Below, one piece after another: positions 21,145 through 29,633 of a stretch of 64,000 nucleotides of DNA (its first letter is position 1; the number at the start of each line of letters is the position of its first letter). Both the position numbers and the translations under genes were made by a program. The notes below the pieces were generated by a model, which saw only the letters and a program-made list of their open reading frames with translations, had not been told where the DNA came from and ran no database searches. Origin of the DNA: an uncultured Alphaproteobacteria bacterium (lineage in GTDB: Bacteria; Pseudomonadota; Alphaproteobacteria; HIMB59; GCA-002718135); contig CACNHX010000002.1 of assembly GCA_902620425.1 (NCBI GenBank), positions 163,501 to 227,500 of the forward strand, read 5' to 3'.

Positions 21145-22089
21145 ATGACAAAGAAAACATTTTATAACTTAGATATAAGCTGGGTTAACAATACACAAAT
21201 TAATTTAAGTGCGGTAGAACGTCGAACCTCTACCTTAACTAAAAGAAGAACGGTAAAAAAGGAATTTCAAGTCGCTTGGTTGTTAAAAGCTATTACTTTA
21301 ATTGATCTTACTACGCTAAGTGGCGATGACACTTTTGGAAAAATTGAAAGATTGTGTAATAAAGCCCTTAATCCTATTGATGATTATATTCTTCAGGATT
21401 TAGGAATAGAAAATAATGCAGTAAGAGTAGGAGCTGTGTGTGTCTATCATCATCTAATAAAAGATTGCACAAAACTTATTCAAAACAAAATCCCAATTAC
21501 AGCAGTTTCTACGGGTTTTCCTGCAGGTTTATCATCTTACACAACGAGAAAAAAAGAAATTTCTGACTCTATTAAAGATGGTGCTGATGAAATCGATATT
21601 GTTATCAATAGAGGATACGTTCTTCAAAATAATTGGAAAAAATTATATGATGAGGTTCACAGTTTTAAAGAAACTGCAGGTAAAACAAAAATTAAAGCTA
21701 TTCTTGGTGTTGGTGATCTTGAGACTCTTCGAAATGTAGCAAAGGCATCTTTAGTTTGTATGATGGCTGGTGCCGATTTTATTAAAACATCAACAGGAAA
21801 AGAAAGTATCAATGCTAACTTAAATAATAGTCTTGTCATGTTGAGAATGATTAGAGATTTTTATACAAAAACTGGAAAAAAGATTGGTTTTAAACCTGCA
21901 GGTGGAATATCAACATCAAAATCTGTTTTAGAATTTTTAATATTGGTTGCTGAAGAGCTAGGATTTGAATGGGTTAATCCTAAATTATTGCGAATTGGTG
22001 CTTCTAGTTTATTAATTGATATAGAAAGACAACTCTATCACTACACTAGTGGCAGGTATGCAAATAAAGAGAAACTTGCAATAGGATAA
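21145..22089 (+). CDS. deoC: Deoxyribose-phosphate aldolase
   Basis: Cleaves 2-deoxyribose-5-phosphate to glyceraldehyde-3-phosphate and acetaldehyde in deoxynucleoside catabolism. The TIM-barrel motifs are seen: IDLTTLSGDDT near the start, VSTGFPAGLSSYTTRKKEI, DEIDIVINRGYV, the Schiff-base Lys in ADFIKTSTGKES and the phosphate-binding GFKPAGGIST. At 314 aa it has about 50 extra N-terminal residues compared with E. coli DeoC, as in many alphaproteobacteria. It is followed one base later by an aldehyde dehydrogenase that could oxidise the acetaldehyde product. Confidence 0.95.
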   Translation: MTKKTFYNLDISWVNNTQINLSAVERRTSTLTKRRTVKKEFQVAWLLKAITLIDLTTLSGDDTFGKIERLCNKALNPIDDYILQDLGIENNAVRVGAVCVYHHLIKDCTKLIQNKIPITAVSTGFPAGLSSYTTRKKEISDSIKDGADEIDIVINRGYVLQNNWKKLYDEVHSFKETAGKTKIKAILGVGDLETLRNVAKASLVCMMAGADFIKTSTGKESINANLNNSLVMLRMIRDFYTKTGKKIGFKPAGGISTSKSVLEFLILVAEELGFEWVNPKLLRIGASSLLIDIERQLYHYTSGRYANKEKLAIG

Positions 22090-22090
22090 T

Positions 22091-24451
22091 ATGGATAAAG
22101 TTATAAAAAATTTTCAAAATATATCTTATGGACCAGCACCAGAAGACAGCAAAGAAGTTAATAGTTGGATAAAAAATTTAAAAAATCCAAATAATCATTT
22201 TATTAATGGTAAATTTGTAAAAACGTCTAGCTCAAAAAAATTAAATGTAATTAACCCTTCCACAAATAAAAAAATTGCAACATTATCTGTTGCTTCAAAA
22301 AAAGATGTTAATGCTGCAGTAAGTGCTGCAAAGAAAGCTCATATTAAATGGTCTAAATTATCATCTTTTGATCGATCAAAATATTTATATGCCCTAGCTC
22401 GTTTAATACAAAAAAATTCAAGATTTATTTCTGTTTTAGAGACTATTGATAATGGTAAACCAATACGAGAAACAAGAGATATAGATATTCCCCTTGTTGC
22501 AAGACATTTTTATTATCACGCAGGATGGTCTGCTAGGAATACAAATAACTCTGATAATTCTATTGGTGTCATAGGGCAAATTATACCATGGAACTTTCCC
22601 TTATTAATGTTAGCTTGGAAAATTGCCCCTGCAATCGCTCTTGGAAATACCGTAGTGTTAAAACCAGCAGAATATACTTCTCTTAGCGCACTCTATTTCG
22701 CTGAACTTTGTCAGAAAGCTAAAATTCCTCAAGGTGTAATTAATATTATTACAGGAGATGGTTCTACTGGTGAACATATAACATCGCATAAAGATATTAA
22801 AAAAATTGCCTTTACTGGATCGACTGAAGTTGGAAAAAAAATAATTCAAACAAATACTAATCCAGATAAAAAAATGACAATGGAACTTGGAGGTAAATCT
22901 CCTTTCATTGTTTTTGAAGATGCTGATTTAGATAGTGCTGTAGAAGGTGTTGTTGATGCGATTTGGTTTAACCAAGGCCAAGTATGTTGTGCGGGATCAA
23001 GACTGTTAGTACAAGAAAGTATCGAGAAAAAATTTATCCAAAAACTTAAGAAAAGAATGGAAAAACTTCGAGTTGGTGATCCATTAGATAAGTCTATTGA
23101 TATTGGAGCTATAATTGCGCCTGTCCAACTTAAAAAAATTAATTCTTTAGTAAATAAGGCTCAAAAGGATGGAAATAAATTATGGCAACCTTCATGGTCA
23201 TGTCCAACAAATGGTTTATTTTATCCTCCATCTTTATTTACAAATGTAACACCGTCATCTTTTATTGCTCAAGTAGAAATATTTGGACCAGTTTTAACAA
23301 CAATGACATTTAGAACGCCTAGTGAAGCTGTATCAATTGCTAATAATACGCCTTACGGACTTGCTGCAAGTATTTGGTCTGAAAATATTAATTTAGCTTT
23401 AGATATTGCTCCAAAAGTAAAAGCTGGAGTCATTTGGATAAATTCTACAAACCTATTTGATGCTGCCTGTGGTTTTGGAGGATACAAAGAAAGTGGTTTT
23501 GGAAGGGAAGGCGGATCAGAAGGTATAAGAGCATATTCAAAATTACTACTTCCTCTTTCTAAGTCAAAAAGAGGAAAAAAATCATCTAAAGGTCAATCAT
23601 CTAATGCTATCGATAGAACACCAAAATTATATATCGGAGGGAAGCAAAAAAGACCTGATAGTGGTTATTCCTTTTCTTCTTATGATGCTCATAATAATTT
23701 TATTTGTGATGTTCCAAACGCAAATCGCAAAGATGTAAGAGATACAGTCGAGGTAGCATCTAAAGCAGCTAGCAAATCCTCCACAAACTTTAATAGAGCT
23801 CAAATTCTTTATTACTTAGCTGAAAATTTACAAGACCGAAAAAATACCTTTTCTAGTTTACTATCATCTCTAATTGGTATTTCACAAAAAGATGCCGAAA
23901 AAGAATTTGATCAATCAATTGAAAGATTATTTTATTATGGTGCTATGGCTGATAAGTTTGAAGGATCTATTCATAATCCTCCTATAAGAGGTTTAACACT
24001 AGCTGTTAAAGAGCCAATTGGTGTTGTGGCAAATATTTTAAATGATGATTTTCCTCTTTTAAGTTTAATTACAACATTAGGAGCAAATTTTGCAGCAGGG
24101 AACGCTAGTATTATTGTTCCAGGTCAAAATACTTCTCTTTTAGCAACAGAATTATATCAACTACTTGAAACCTCTGATGTTCCAGCTGGTTATATTAACA
24201 TCCTTACAACTAAACAAAATAGTTTGAATAAAATCTTAGCAGAACATGAGAATATCGATGGTATTTGGTATTTTAGTGAAAATAATAATGAGCGTCTGAA
24301 GGTTATTCAAAGTACAACTTCAAATTTAAAGAGAAGTTGGTGTCCACAATCAAAAAATCTTGATTGGTCTTCTAAAGAAGAAGAATTCTTAGAAGAGTTT
24401 TTATATCAAAGTACACAAGTAAAAAATATTTGGATCCCATACGGAGAGTGA
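22091..24451 (+). CDS. Two-domain aldehyde dehydrogenase, ALDH16 type
   Basis: 786 aa, far longer than a single aldehyde dehydrogenase (about 490). Residues about 30-480 form a complete dehydrogenase: IIPWNFPLLMLAWKIAPAI, FTGSTEVGKK, the catalytic Glu in MELGGKSP and catalytic Cys299 in FNQGQVCCAGSR. Residues about 520-786 resemble a second dehydrogenase half (VKEPIGVVANILNDDFPLLS) but lack a catalytic Cys and end with VKNIWIPYGE, as in ALDH16-family proteins, where the second domain is structural. Being directly after deoC suggests oxidation of acetaldehyde to acetate; this is inference, since ALDH16 substrates are broadly unsettled. It is part of the deoC-to-ribokinase unit. Confidence 0.9.
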   Translation: MDKVIKNFQNISYGPAPEDSKEVNSWIKNLKNPNNHFINGKFVKTSSSKKLNVINPSTNKKIATLSVASKKDVNAAVSAAKKAHIKWSKLSSFDRSKYLYALARLIQKNSRFISVLETIDNGKPIRETRDIDIPLVARHFYYHAGWSARNTNNSDNSIGVIGQIIPWNFPLLMLAWKIAPAIALGNTVVLKPAEYTSLSALYFAELCQKAKIPQGVINIITGDGSTGEHITSHKDIKKIAFTGSTEVGKKIIQTNTNPDKKMTMELGGKSPFIVFEDADLDSAVEGVVDAIWFNQGQVCCAGSRLLVQESIEKKFIQKLKKRMEKLRVGDPLDKSIDIGAIIAPVQLKKINSLVNKAQKDGNKLWQPSWSCPTNGLFYPPSLFTNVTPSSFIAQVEIFGPVLTTMTFRTPSEAVSIANNTPYGLAASIWSENINLALDIAPKVKAGVIWINSTNLFDAACGFGGYKESGFGREGGSEGIRAYSKLLLPLSKSKRGKKSSKGQSSNAIDRTPKLYIGGKQKRPDSGYSFSSYDAHNNFICDVPNANRKDVRDTVEVASKAASKSSTNFNRAQILYYLAENLQDRKNTFSSLLSSLIGISQKDAEKEFDQSIERLFYYGAMADKFEGSIHNPPIRGLTLAVKEPIGVVANILNDDFPLLSLITTLGANFAAGNASIIVPGQNTSLLATELYQLLETSDVPAGYINILTTKQNSLNKILAEHENIDGIWYFSENNNERLKVIQSTTSNLKRSWCPQSKNLDWSSKEEEFLEEFLYQSTQVKNIWIPYGE

Positions 24452-24463
24452 TATACTAAAAAT

Positions 24464-24922
24464 ATGTTAATTAACGTCGATCCTATTTTAAGTCCTGATA
24501 TATTAAAAACATTACGTGAAATGGGTCATGGTGATAGACTCGTTATATCCGATATTAATTATCCTGCTCATTCGAATCACAATAGAGTTCACCGATTAGA
24601 CGGCCTTGATATGACAACTGTGATGAGAGCTGTTTTATCTGTTTTTCCATTGGATAGTTTTGTAGATTCTGCTGTTCACCGAATGGAAGTTGATAATCAA
24701 CCAGATGAAATTAATCATGCTAATAAAGAAGTAATTGATGCAATTAAGGAAGTATCAGGAGATAATTGGAAAATAGGTTCATACGAAAGACAAGAATTTT
24801 ATAAGCAATCAAGATCAACCTATGCTTATATTACAACAAGTGAAAGACGACCTTACTGCAATTTTATTTTAACAAAAGGTGTTATCAAACCAGATGGAAC
24901 TGTTTGGATAATCGATAAATAA
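24464..24922 (+). CDS. RbsD/FucU-family sugar mutarotase
   Basis: 152 aa with the RbsD/FucU fold signature: LRTEMGHGDR-like stretch LREMGHGDRLVISDINYPAHS near the start (catalytic His), VHRLDGLDM, VDSAVHRMEVD and the C-terminal RSTYAYITTSERRPYCNFILTKGV with the conserved Tyr. These enzymes speed the conversion between ring forms of ribose or fucose before phosphorylation. The size and the extended C-terminus fit FucU better than RbsD, but the following ribokinase argues for a pentose substrate, so the sugar is uncertain. It begins 12 bases after the ALDH gene. Confidence 0.87.
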   Translation: MLINVDPILSPDILKTLREMGHGDRLVISDINYPAHSNHNRVHRLDGLDMTTVMRAVLSVFPLDSFVDSAVHRMEVDNQPDEINHANKEVIDAIKEVSGDNWKIGSYERQEFYKQSRSTYAYITTSERRPYCNFILTKGVIKPDGTVWIIDK

Positions 24923-24924
24923 TT

Positions 24925-25839
24925 ATGTCGATTAGTATTCTTGGAATTTTTGTTGCTGATCTCGTTTTTTTTGGAGAAAAAATTCCTGTTGAGGGAGAAA
25001 CTATTCTTGGTAAAAATTTTGTTATTGGTCCTGGTGGCAAAGGATCAAACCAAGCTGTAGCTGCAGCCAAAGCTGGTGCAAAAACTTTTTTTATTTCAAA
25101 GATTGGTGATGATCAATTTGGCTCTATGGCAACAGAGATTTATGAAAATTCTGGTGTTGATTACAGTAATGTAATTATCTCAAAAGATCATTCGACTGGT
25201 GCTGCAGGCATACTTGTAAATGAAGGAACTGGAGCTAATGCTATTAATGTTTTTCCTGGGGCAGCAGGTGCAATCACTATTGAAGATATAGATAAAGCAG
25301 AAGAGGCAATTAAAAACTCAAGTATATTTCTTACACAACTAGAAGCACCAAAAGATGTTGTTACCTATGCATTAAAAAAAGCACATAGTTTAAATGTAAA
25401 AACAATTTTAAATCCTGCACCAGCAGCTGAAATAGACGCATCCTTATTTTCAATGATTGATTATTTTACACCAAATGAAACAGAAGCAAGTTTTTATGTG
25501 GATCACAATGTTGAAACTCATGAGGATGCTGAAAAAGCTGCAAAGCAATTATTAGAAAAAGGAATTAAAAATGTCGTTATTACTCTTGGAGAAAAAGGAG
25601 CTTTTTTTGCCAACAATGAAGAAAAATTTTCTTTACCTGTAGCTAATTTTTCAAATCCAGTAGTCGATACAACCGGTGCTGGCGATGCTTTCAATGCAGG
25701 TTTTGCTGCAGCACTTACTGAGGGTCAAAATATTAAAGATGCTCTAAAATTTGCTAGTGCTACAGCTGGCTTATCAACAACTAAAATTGGTACGGCAAAT
25801 TCTATGCCTTCTCGAGAGGAAATTGATAAACTTTTATAA
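24925..25839 (+). CDS. rbsK: Ribokinase (PfkB family)
   Basis: Phosphorylates ribose (or a related sugar) at O5 with ATP. PfkB motifs are present: the N-terminal GGKGSNQAVAAAKAGA around residue 38 and the catalytic/anion-hole DTTGAGDAFNAGFAAAL near residue 250; the acceptor-site LNPAPAAEI and FTPNETEA are typical of ribokinases. The 304 aa length is normal. It starts two bases after the mutarotase and ends the pentose unit. No ribose ABC transporter is present in the window, so intracellular nucleoside breakdown is the more likely source of substrate. Confidence 0.9.
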   Translation: MSISILGIFVADLVFFGEKIPVEGETILGKNFVIGPGGKGSNQAVAAAKAGAKTFFISKIGDDQFGSMATEIYENSGVDYSNVIISKDHSTGAAGILVNEGTGANAINVFPGAAGAITIEDIDKAEEAIKNSSIFLTQLEAPKDVVTYALKKAHSLNVKTILNPAPAAEIDASLFSMIDYFTPNETEASFYVDHNVETHEDAEKAAKQLLEKGIKNVVITLGEKGAFFANNEEKFSLPVANFSNPVVDTTGAGDAFNAGFAAALTEGQNIKDALKFASATAGLSTTKIGTANSMPSREEIDKLL

Positions 25840-25860
25840 TTATTGTATAATATAATTATT

Positions 25861-26040
25861 ATGCAATTATTTTTAGAAAGACTGATCTATTTTTGGGCTG
25901 GGATCACAGCTATTGGTCTTTTAATAGCCGTAGCTTACTGGGCAATCGCAACTATAATTTACGTAGCCTTTATCTCTCTCTTTGTTGCTATCGCAGCTAC
26001 TCTTTTCTATCATTTTTATTGGTCCAAAAGAGATAATTAA
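25861..26040 (+). CDS. Small membrane protein of unknown function (59 aa)
   Basis: A short frame starting MQLFLERLIYFWAGITAIG with a hydrophobic core that makes one long or two short membrane helices (about residues 8-50) and the basic tail YWSKRDN. The ATG at 25861 is chosen over a TTG at 25843. It fits precisely between ribokinase and sbcB, on the same strand, and has ordinary codon use for the window. I do not recognise the family. It may be a real small membrane protein, or a chance frame in AT-rich DNA. Confidence 0.5.
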   Translation: MQLFLERLIYFWAGITAIGLLIAVAYWAIATIIYVAFISLFVAIAATLFYHFYWSKRDN

Positions 26041-26072
26041 TAGTCTATAAATACCAATAAGGTTATTTATCA

Positions 26073-27584
26073 GTGTCAAAATATATATTTTACGATTTAG
26101 AAACATCAGGAAGAGGTAAGAAAGAATATCCAACTGCTTTTGGCACTACTCCTAAATGGGAGCAGATAATGCAAATTGCTGCAATAGTTACTGACTCCAA
26201 GTTTAATCAAACAAATCAAAATATGAATGAGTTCTGCAGACCTCGAACATCAGTGATTTCTCAACCTGGCGCATTAATAACAACACTTAAAGGTATGAGA
26301 GAGGCACTTGATGCACCTCAATCATCTTATGAGTTAATGAAAAAAATTAATGAGACTTTTGATGAATGGAAAAAGGATGATCCAAGTTCTACTTTTATAG
26401 GTCATAATATAATAGAGTTTGACGAGTCAGTTCTTGAATACAATTTGTTTAGTCATATGTTTTATCCTTATGTAACAAGAAAGAGTAGAGGGGATACATT
26501 AAATTTAGCGAGAGGTTTATATGCAATTAATCCTTCAAGTATAAAAACACCTTTAACAGAAAGAGGTAATCCCAGTTTTAAATTAGAAAAAATTGCAGAG
26601 ATGAACAACTTGCCTGTTGAATTTGCTCACGATGCATTTTCAGATGTTAAGACATCAATTGCTCTGACAAAATATATTAACGAAGCAGACACTACTAATT
26701 GGAGTCAACTTCAAATGACAATGAGTAAAGAAGATACCATTGAATATATAAATAAAAATAAAGGTTTTTGTTTTATGACGAGTTTTGGGGGAAGAATTAA
26801 ACTTCAAGCATTATCGATGGTATGTGAGTCTCAATATAATGGTTGGTTTCACACAATTGATTTAGCTCATGATCCGACACTATTACTAGAAGCTAATTCT
26901 GAGGAATTTAAAAAACTGATCAAAAGAAAAAATAGATATGTTATTACTAACCAGCATCCTATAATTCTGCCAGGTAAAATTGCTTCTAATTATGAGCCAT
27001 ACGATGAGATTGGTTCTGATGTACTAAATGAAAGAGCTAAAATAGTATTCAAAAATAAAGATTTAGCAGACAAGTTTAAACTTATGGAAATTGATAGGCG
27101 TATTGAAAAAGAGGATGAAAAATCTCAAGATAATATATTTCCTGAAAGTGCGGCAAATGCTTTTCTTGATTTTAAACAATCAACAGAAATAGCTAAATTT
27201 CATGAACAGAATGACTGGAAAGAAAAATATAAAATTGCTCTTTCAATTAAAGAGCCAAGAGCAAACTTTATTTTAAAAAGACTTATATTTGATGAAAGTC
27301 CAAAAACTCTATCAAAAGAAGATTTTAAAATGATTCACCGGGAGTTACATGAAAGGTTAGTTATTAATCAGGAAAGGCCTTTTACCACAATACCAGAAGC
27401 AATGTCTCAAACTGATACAGAATTGGTTAAAATGGAAGACAGTGATGATGAAAATAAAGATCAAAAAATGAAAATTTTAAAAGATTACAATGTCTATTTA
27501 AATTTTATGGAGAAATATTTTTCTAATAAAAATGCTGAACCCCTTCCAAGTGGTAAAGAACTAAGCAAAATAATCTTTGGTTAA
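26073..27584 (+). CDS. sbcB: Exodeoxyribonuclease I
   Basis: Processive 3'-5' single-strand DNA exonuclease acting in recombination and mismatch repair. The DEDDh exonuclease domain shows motif I in FYDLETSGRG (Asp/Glu at residues 7 and 9), motif II in FIGHNIIEFDESVLEYNLF and motif III in HDAFSDVKTSIAL. The C-terminal part holds the SbcB-specific SH3-like and helical domains, with ITNQHPIILPG. 503 aa is close to E. coli SbcB (475). The start is a GTG. The stop overlaps the uppP ATG by one base. No recombination gene neighbours it. Confidence 0.93.
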   Translation: MSKYIFYDLETSGRGKKEYPTAFGTTPKWEQIMQIAAIVTDSKFNQTNQNMNEFCRPRTSVISQPGALITTLKGMREALDAPQSSYELMKKINETFDEWKKDDPSSTFIGHNIIEFDESVLEYNLFSHMFYPYVTRKSRGDTLNLARGLYAINPSSIKTPLTERGNPSFKLEKIAEMNNLPVEFAHDAFSDVKTSIALTKYINEADTTNWSQLQMTMSKEDTIEYINKNKGFCFMTSFGGRIKLQALSMVCESQYNGWFHTIDLAHDPTLLLEANSEEFKKLIKRKNRYVITNQHPIILPGKIASNYEPYDEIGSDVLNERAKIVFKNKDLADKFKLMEIDRRIEKEDEKSQDNIFPESAANAFLDFKQSTEIAKFHEQNDWKEKYKIALSIKEPRANFILKRLIFDESPKTLSKEDFKMIHRELHERLVINQERPFTTIPEAMSQTDTELVKMEDSDDENKDQKMKILKDYNVYLNFMEKYFSNKNAEPLPSGKELSKIIFG

Positions 27585-28369
27585 TGTTTGAGCTTCAATA
27601 TTTTATCATTGGTATTGTCCAAGGCTTCACTGAATTTTTACCAATTAGCTCTTCTGGACATTTAGTTCTTGTTTCAGAACTAACGAGTTGGCAAGATCAA
27701 GGTCTGTTTACTGATGTCGCTGTACATACTGGAACATTATTAGCAGTTATAATCTATCTAAGATCTCATATGACATCATTAATTAAGAGCTTATTATCTT
27801 TTCAACCTACTCAAAATGATAACTTGATTAAAGTCATTATTGCAACAATACCTGCGGTTATAGTTGGGTTTTTTATTTTTGATTTTGTTCAATTATATTT
27901 TCGAGATATCAAAGTTGTTGCAGTATCAAGTGTTGTTTTTGCTGCTTTATTATTTTTAGCAGATCATTTTAAGATGAAAATATCTTCTTGGGAGAATATG
28001 ACTTATGTGCAGGCCTTTATCATTGGTGCATTTCAAATATTAGCATTTATACCTGGGGCAAGTAGAGCAGGTGTTACAATTACTGGTGCACGTTTTCTGG
28101 GCTTTGATAGATCATCTGCAGCGATTTTTTCTATGCTTTTATCTATACCACTTATTTTAGCATCTTTAATTTTAACAAGTTTAGACTTAATTAGTAGTGC
28201 TGAGGTAAACACAAATTTATACAAATCTTTATTTGCAGCAATTGTTGCTTGTATTACTGCTTTAGTATCAATAAACATCATGATGCGAATAATACAGAAT
28301 TCAACATTTAATATTTTTATTACTTATAGAGTTTTACTAGGATTTATCTTATTATATTTTTATGCATAA
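27584..28369 (+). CDS. uppP: Undecaprenyl-diphosphatase
   Basis: Membrane phosphatase (BacA type) that recycles undecaprenyl pyrophosphate, the lipid carrier of cell-wall precursors; loss sensitises cells to bacitracin. The first conserved stretch is GIVQGFTEFLPISSSGHLVL (residues 10-29) with the catalytic Glu and Ser; the second is IPGASRAGVTITGARFLGFDRSSAA. About seven to eight membrane helices are predicted. 261 aa is typical. It overlaps sbcB by one base and the next gene by eight. Confidence 0.95.
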   Translation: MFELQYFIIGIVQGFTEFLPISSSGHLVLVSELTSWQDQGLFTDVAVHTGTLLAVIIYLRSHMTSLIKSLLSFQPTQNDNLIKVIIATIPAVIVGFFIFDFVQLYFRDIKVVAVSSVVFAALLFLADHFKMKISSWENMTYVQAFIIGAFQILAFIPGASRAGVTITGARFLGFDRSSAAIFSMLLSIPLILASLILTSLDLISSAEVNTNLYKSLFAAIVACITALVSINIMMRIIQNSTFNIFITYRVLLGFILLYFYA

Positions 28370-29291
28370 AATATCTGGAGTCTTTAGCGCTGCATTAACA
28401 CCAGTAAAAAGTGATTTATCAATAAATAAAGATCTCTACCTTCGTCATTGTCAGTATTTAATGAGAGAAGGGCACGATGGTCTTGCCATTTTTGGTACAA
28501 CAGGCGAAGCAAATAGTTTTTCTGTTCAAGAAAAAAAAGATCATATAGATTTTTTAATTTCAAATCGAATAGATCCAAAAATTCTTATGCCAGGCACAGG
28601 ATCCTCATCATTGAAAGAAGCAATTGATATGACAAAACATGCTTCCTCTCATAAAGTAAGAGCAGTTCTTTTACTGCCACCATTTTATTATAAGAATGTT
28701 ACAGATGAAGGAGTAATTAACTATTATCGTCATTTAATTGAAAATGTTGGCGATAATGAACTTCATTATGTTTTATATCACATACCACAAAACACATATG
28801 TTCCCATAAGTTTCAAAACTATTGAAACACTATTAAAATTGTATCCAAATAATATTGTCGGTTTAAAAGATTCAAGTGGTGACGGTGAACGTATGATGAA
28901 GGTTATAAAATATTTCAATAATTTTTCAGTATTTTGTGGTCATGATAGTCTAGCTTTAAGTATAAGCAAAAGAGGAGGAGCTGGAGCAATTACTGCAGGT
29001 ACAAATGTTTGTGGAAAATTACTTAGCTTTATTTTAAAAAATTATAAAAACGAAAATTCAATTAAAAATTTTAATGAATTTCAGAGTCTTTTAGAAAAAA
29101 TAAGACAAGTTATTACAACACACGAACCTATTAGTTTAATGAAGGCTTATTTTTCCATAGTAGATAATATTTCTGAATGGAATAATGTATTACCACCATT
29201 AAAAAAAATTGATGATCCTGAAAATCATAAACTTGTTTTAATATTAAAAGAGTTAGTAAAAAAAATAGATCCGTTAATAGCGAATACGTGA
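28362..29291 (+). CDS. DHDPS/N-acetylneuraminate lyase-family aldolase
   Basis: Class I aldolase with a TIM barrel. The family stretch FGTTGEANSFSVQEKKDHI matches the pyruvate-binding GTTGE loop, YHIPQNTYVPIS carries the catalytic Tyr and the Schiff-base Lys is in VGLKDSSGD. The 309 aa length fits. It differs from true DapA in the second half (GGAGAITAGTNVCGK), and no lysine pathway gene is nearby, so I do not call it dapA; it may act on a sugar acid. It overlaps uppP by eight bases and runs 18 bases into the convergent fxsA. Confidence 0.85.
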   Translation: MHKISGVFSAALTPVKSDLSINKDLYLRHCQYLMREGHDGLAIFGTTGEANSFSVQEKKDHIDFLISNRIDPKILMPGTGSSSLKEAIDMTKHASSHKVRAVLLLPPFYYKNVTDEGVINYYRHLIENVGDNELHYVLYHIPQNTYVPISFKTIETLLKLYPNNIVGLKDSSGDGERMMKVIKYFNNFSVFCGHDSLALSISKRGGAGAITAGTNVCGKLLSFILKNYKNENSIKNFNEFQSLLEKIRQVITTHEPISLMKAYFSIVDNISEWNNVLPPLKKIDDPENHKLVLILKELVKKIDPLIANT

Positions 29292-29633
29292 GTTAAAATA
29301 TTTTTTTGCTTGAGTAGCAATTAAATTTTGGACAGGTTTTAAAAAGACAGCAAAACCAATACAATCAGTAAAGAAACCAGGAGTAATCAACAATAATCCT
29401 GATACTAATAGAAAAATACCCCCTTTAATTTCTTCGGTGGGCATTACACCTTGTGATAAGTTTCGTTGTGCATCAAATAACAATTTGATCCCTTGTCTAC
29501 GCACAAGAAATATTCCTACTAAAGCAGTAGTTAGTATGATTGCGATAGTATTTAAAATTCCAATATTGGAACCAATTGTTATAAAAATACTTATTTCAAT
29601 TATTGGAATAATAATAAACGCTAGAAAAATCAC
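29274..29633 (-). CDS. fxsA: FxsA-family membrane protein
   Basis: 119 aa with three or four hydrophobic helices. It matches FxsA in the opening LAFIIIPIIEISIFITIGSNIG, the basic turn VRRQGIKLLFDAQRNL and the glycine-proline stretch GGIFLLVSGLLLITPGFFTDCIG. FxsA is an inner-membrane protein known in E. coli for blocking exclusion of phage T7 by the F plasmid; its cell role is otherwise unknown. Its start overlaps the stop of the SbmA-like gene by one base (TAATG on the reverse strand) and its end overlaps the convergent aldolase gene. Confidence 0.88.
   Translation of the reverse strand: MIFLAFIIIPIIEISIFITIGSNIGILNTIAIILTTALVGIFLVRRQGIKLLFDAQRNLSQGVMPTEEIKGGIFLLVSGLLLITPGFFTDCIGFAVFLKPVQNLIATQAKKYFNSRIRY

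Noticed and set aside
28362..29291. Calling the aldolase dapA
   Set aside because: It has the superfamily motifs only; the second half differs from DapA and no lysine synthesis gene is near.
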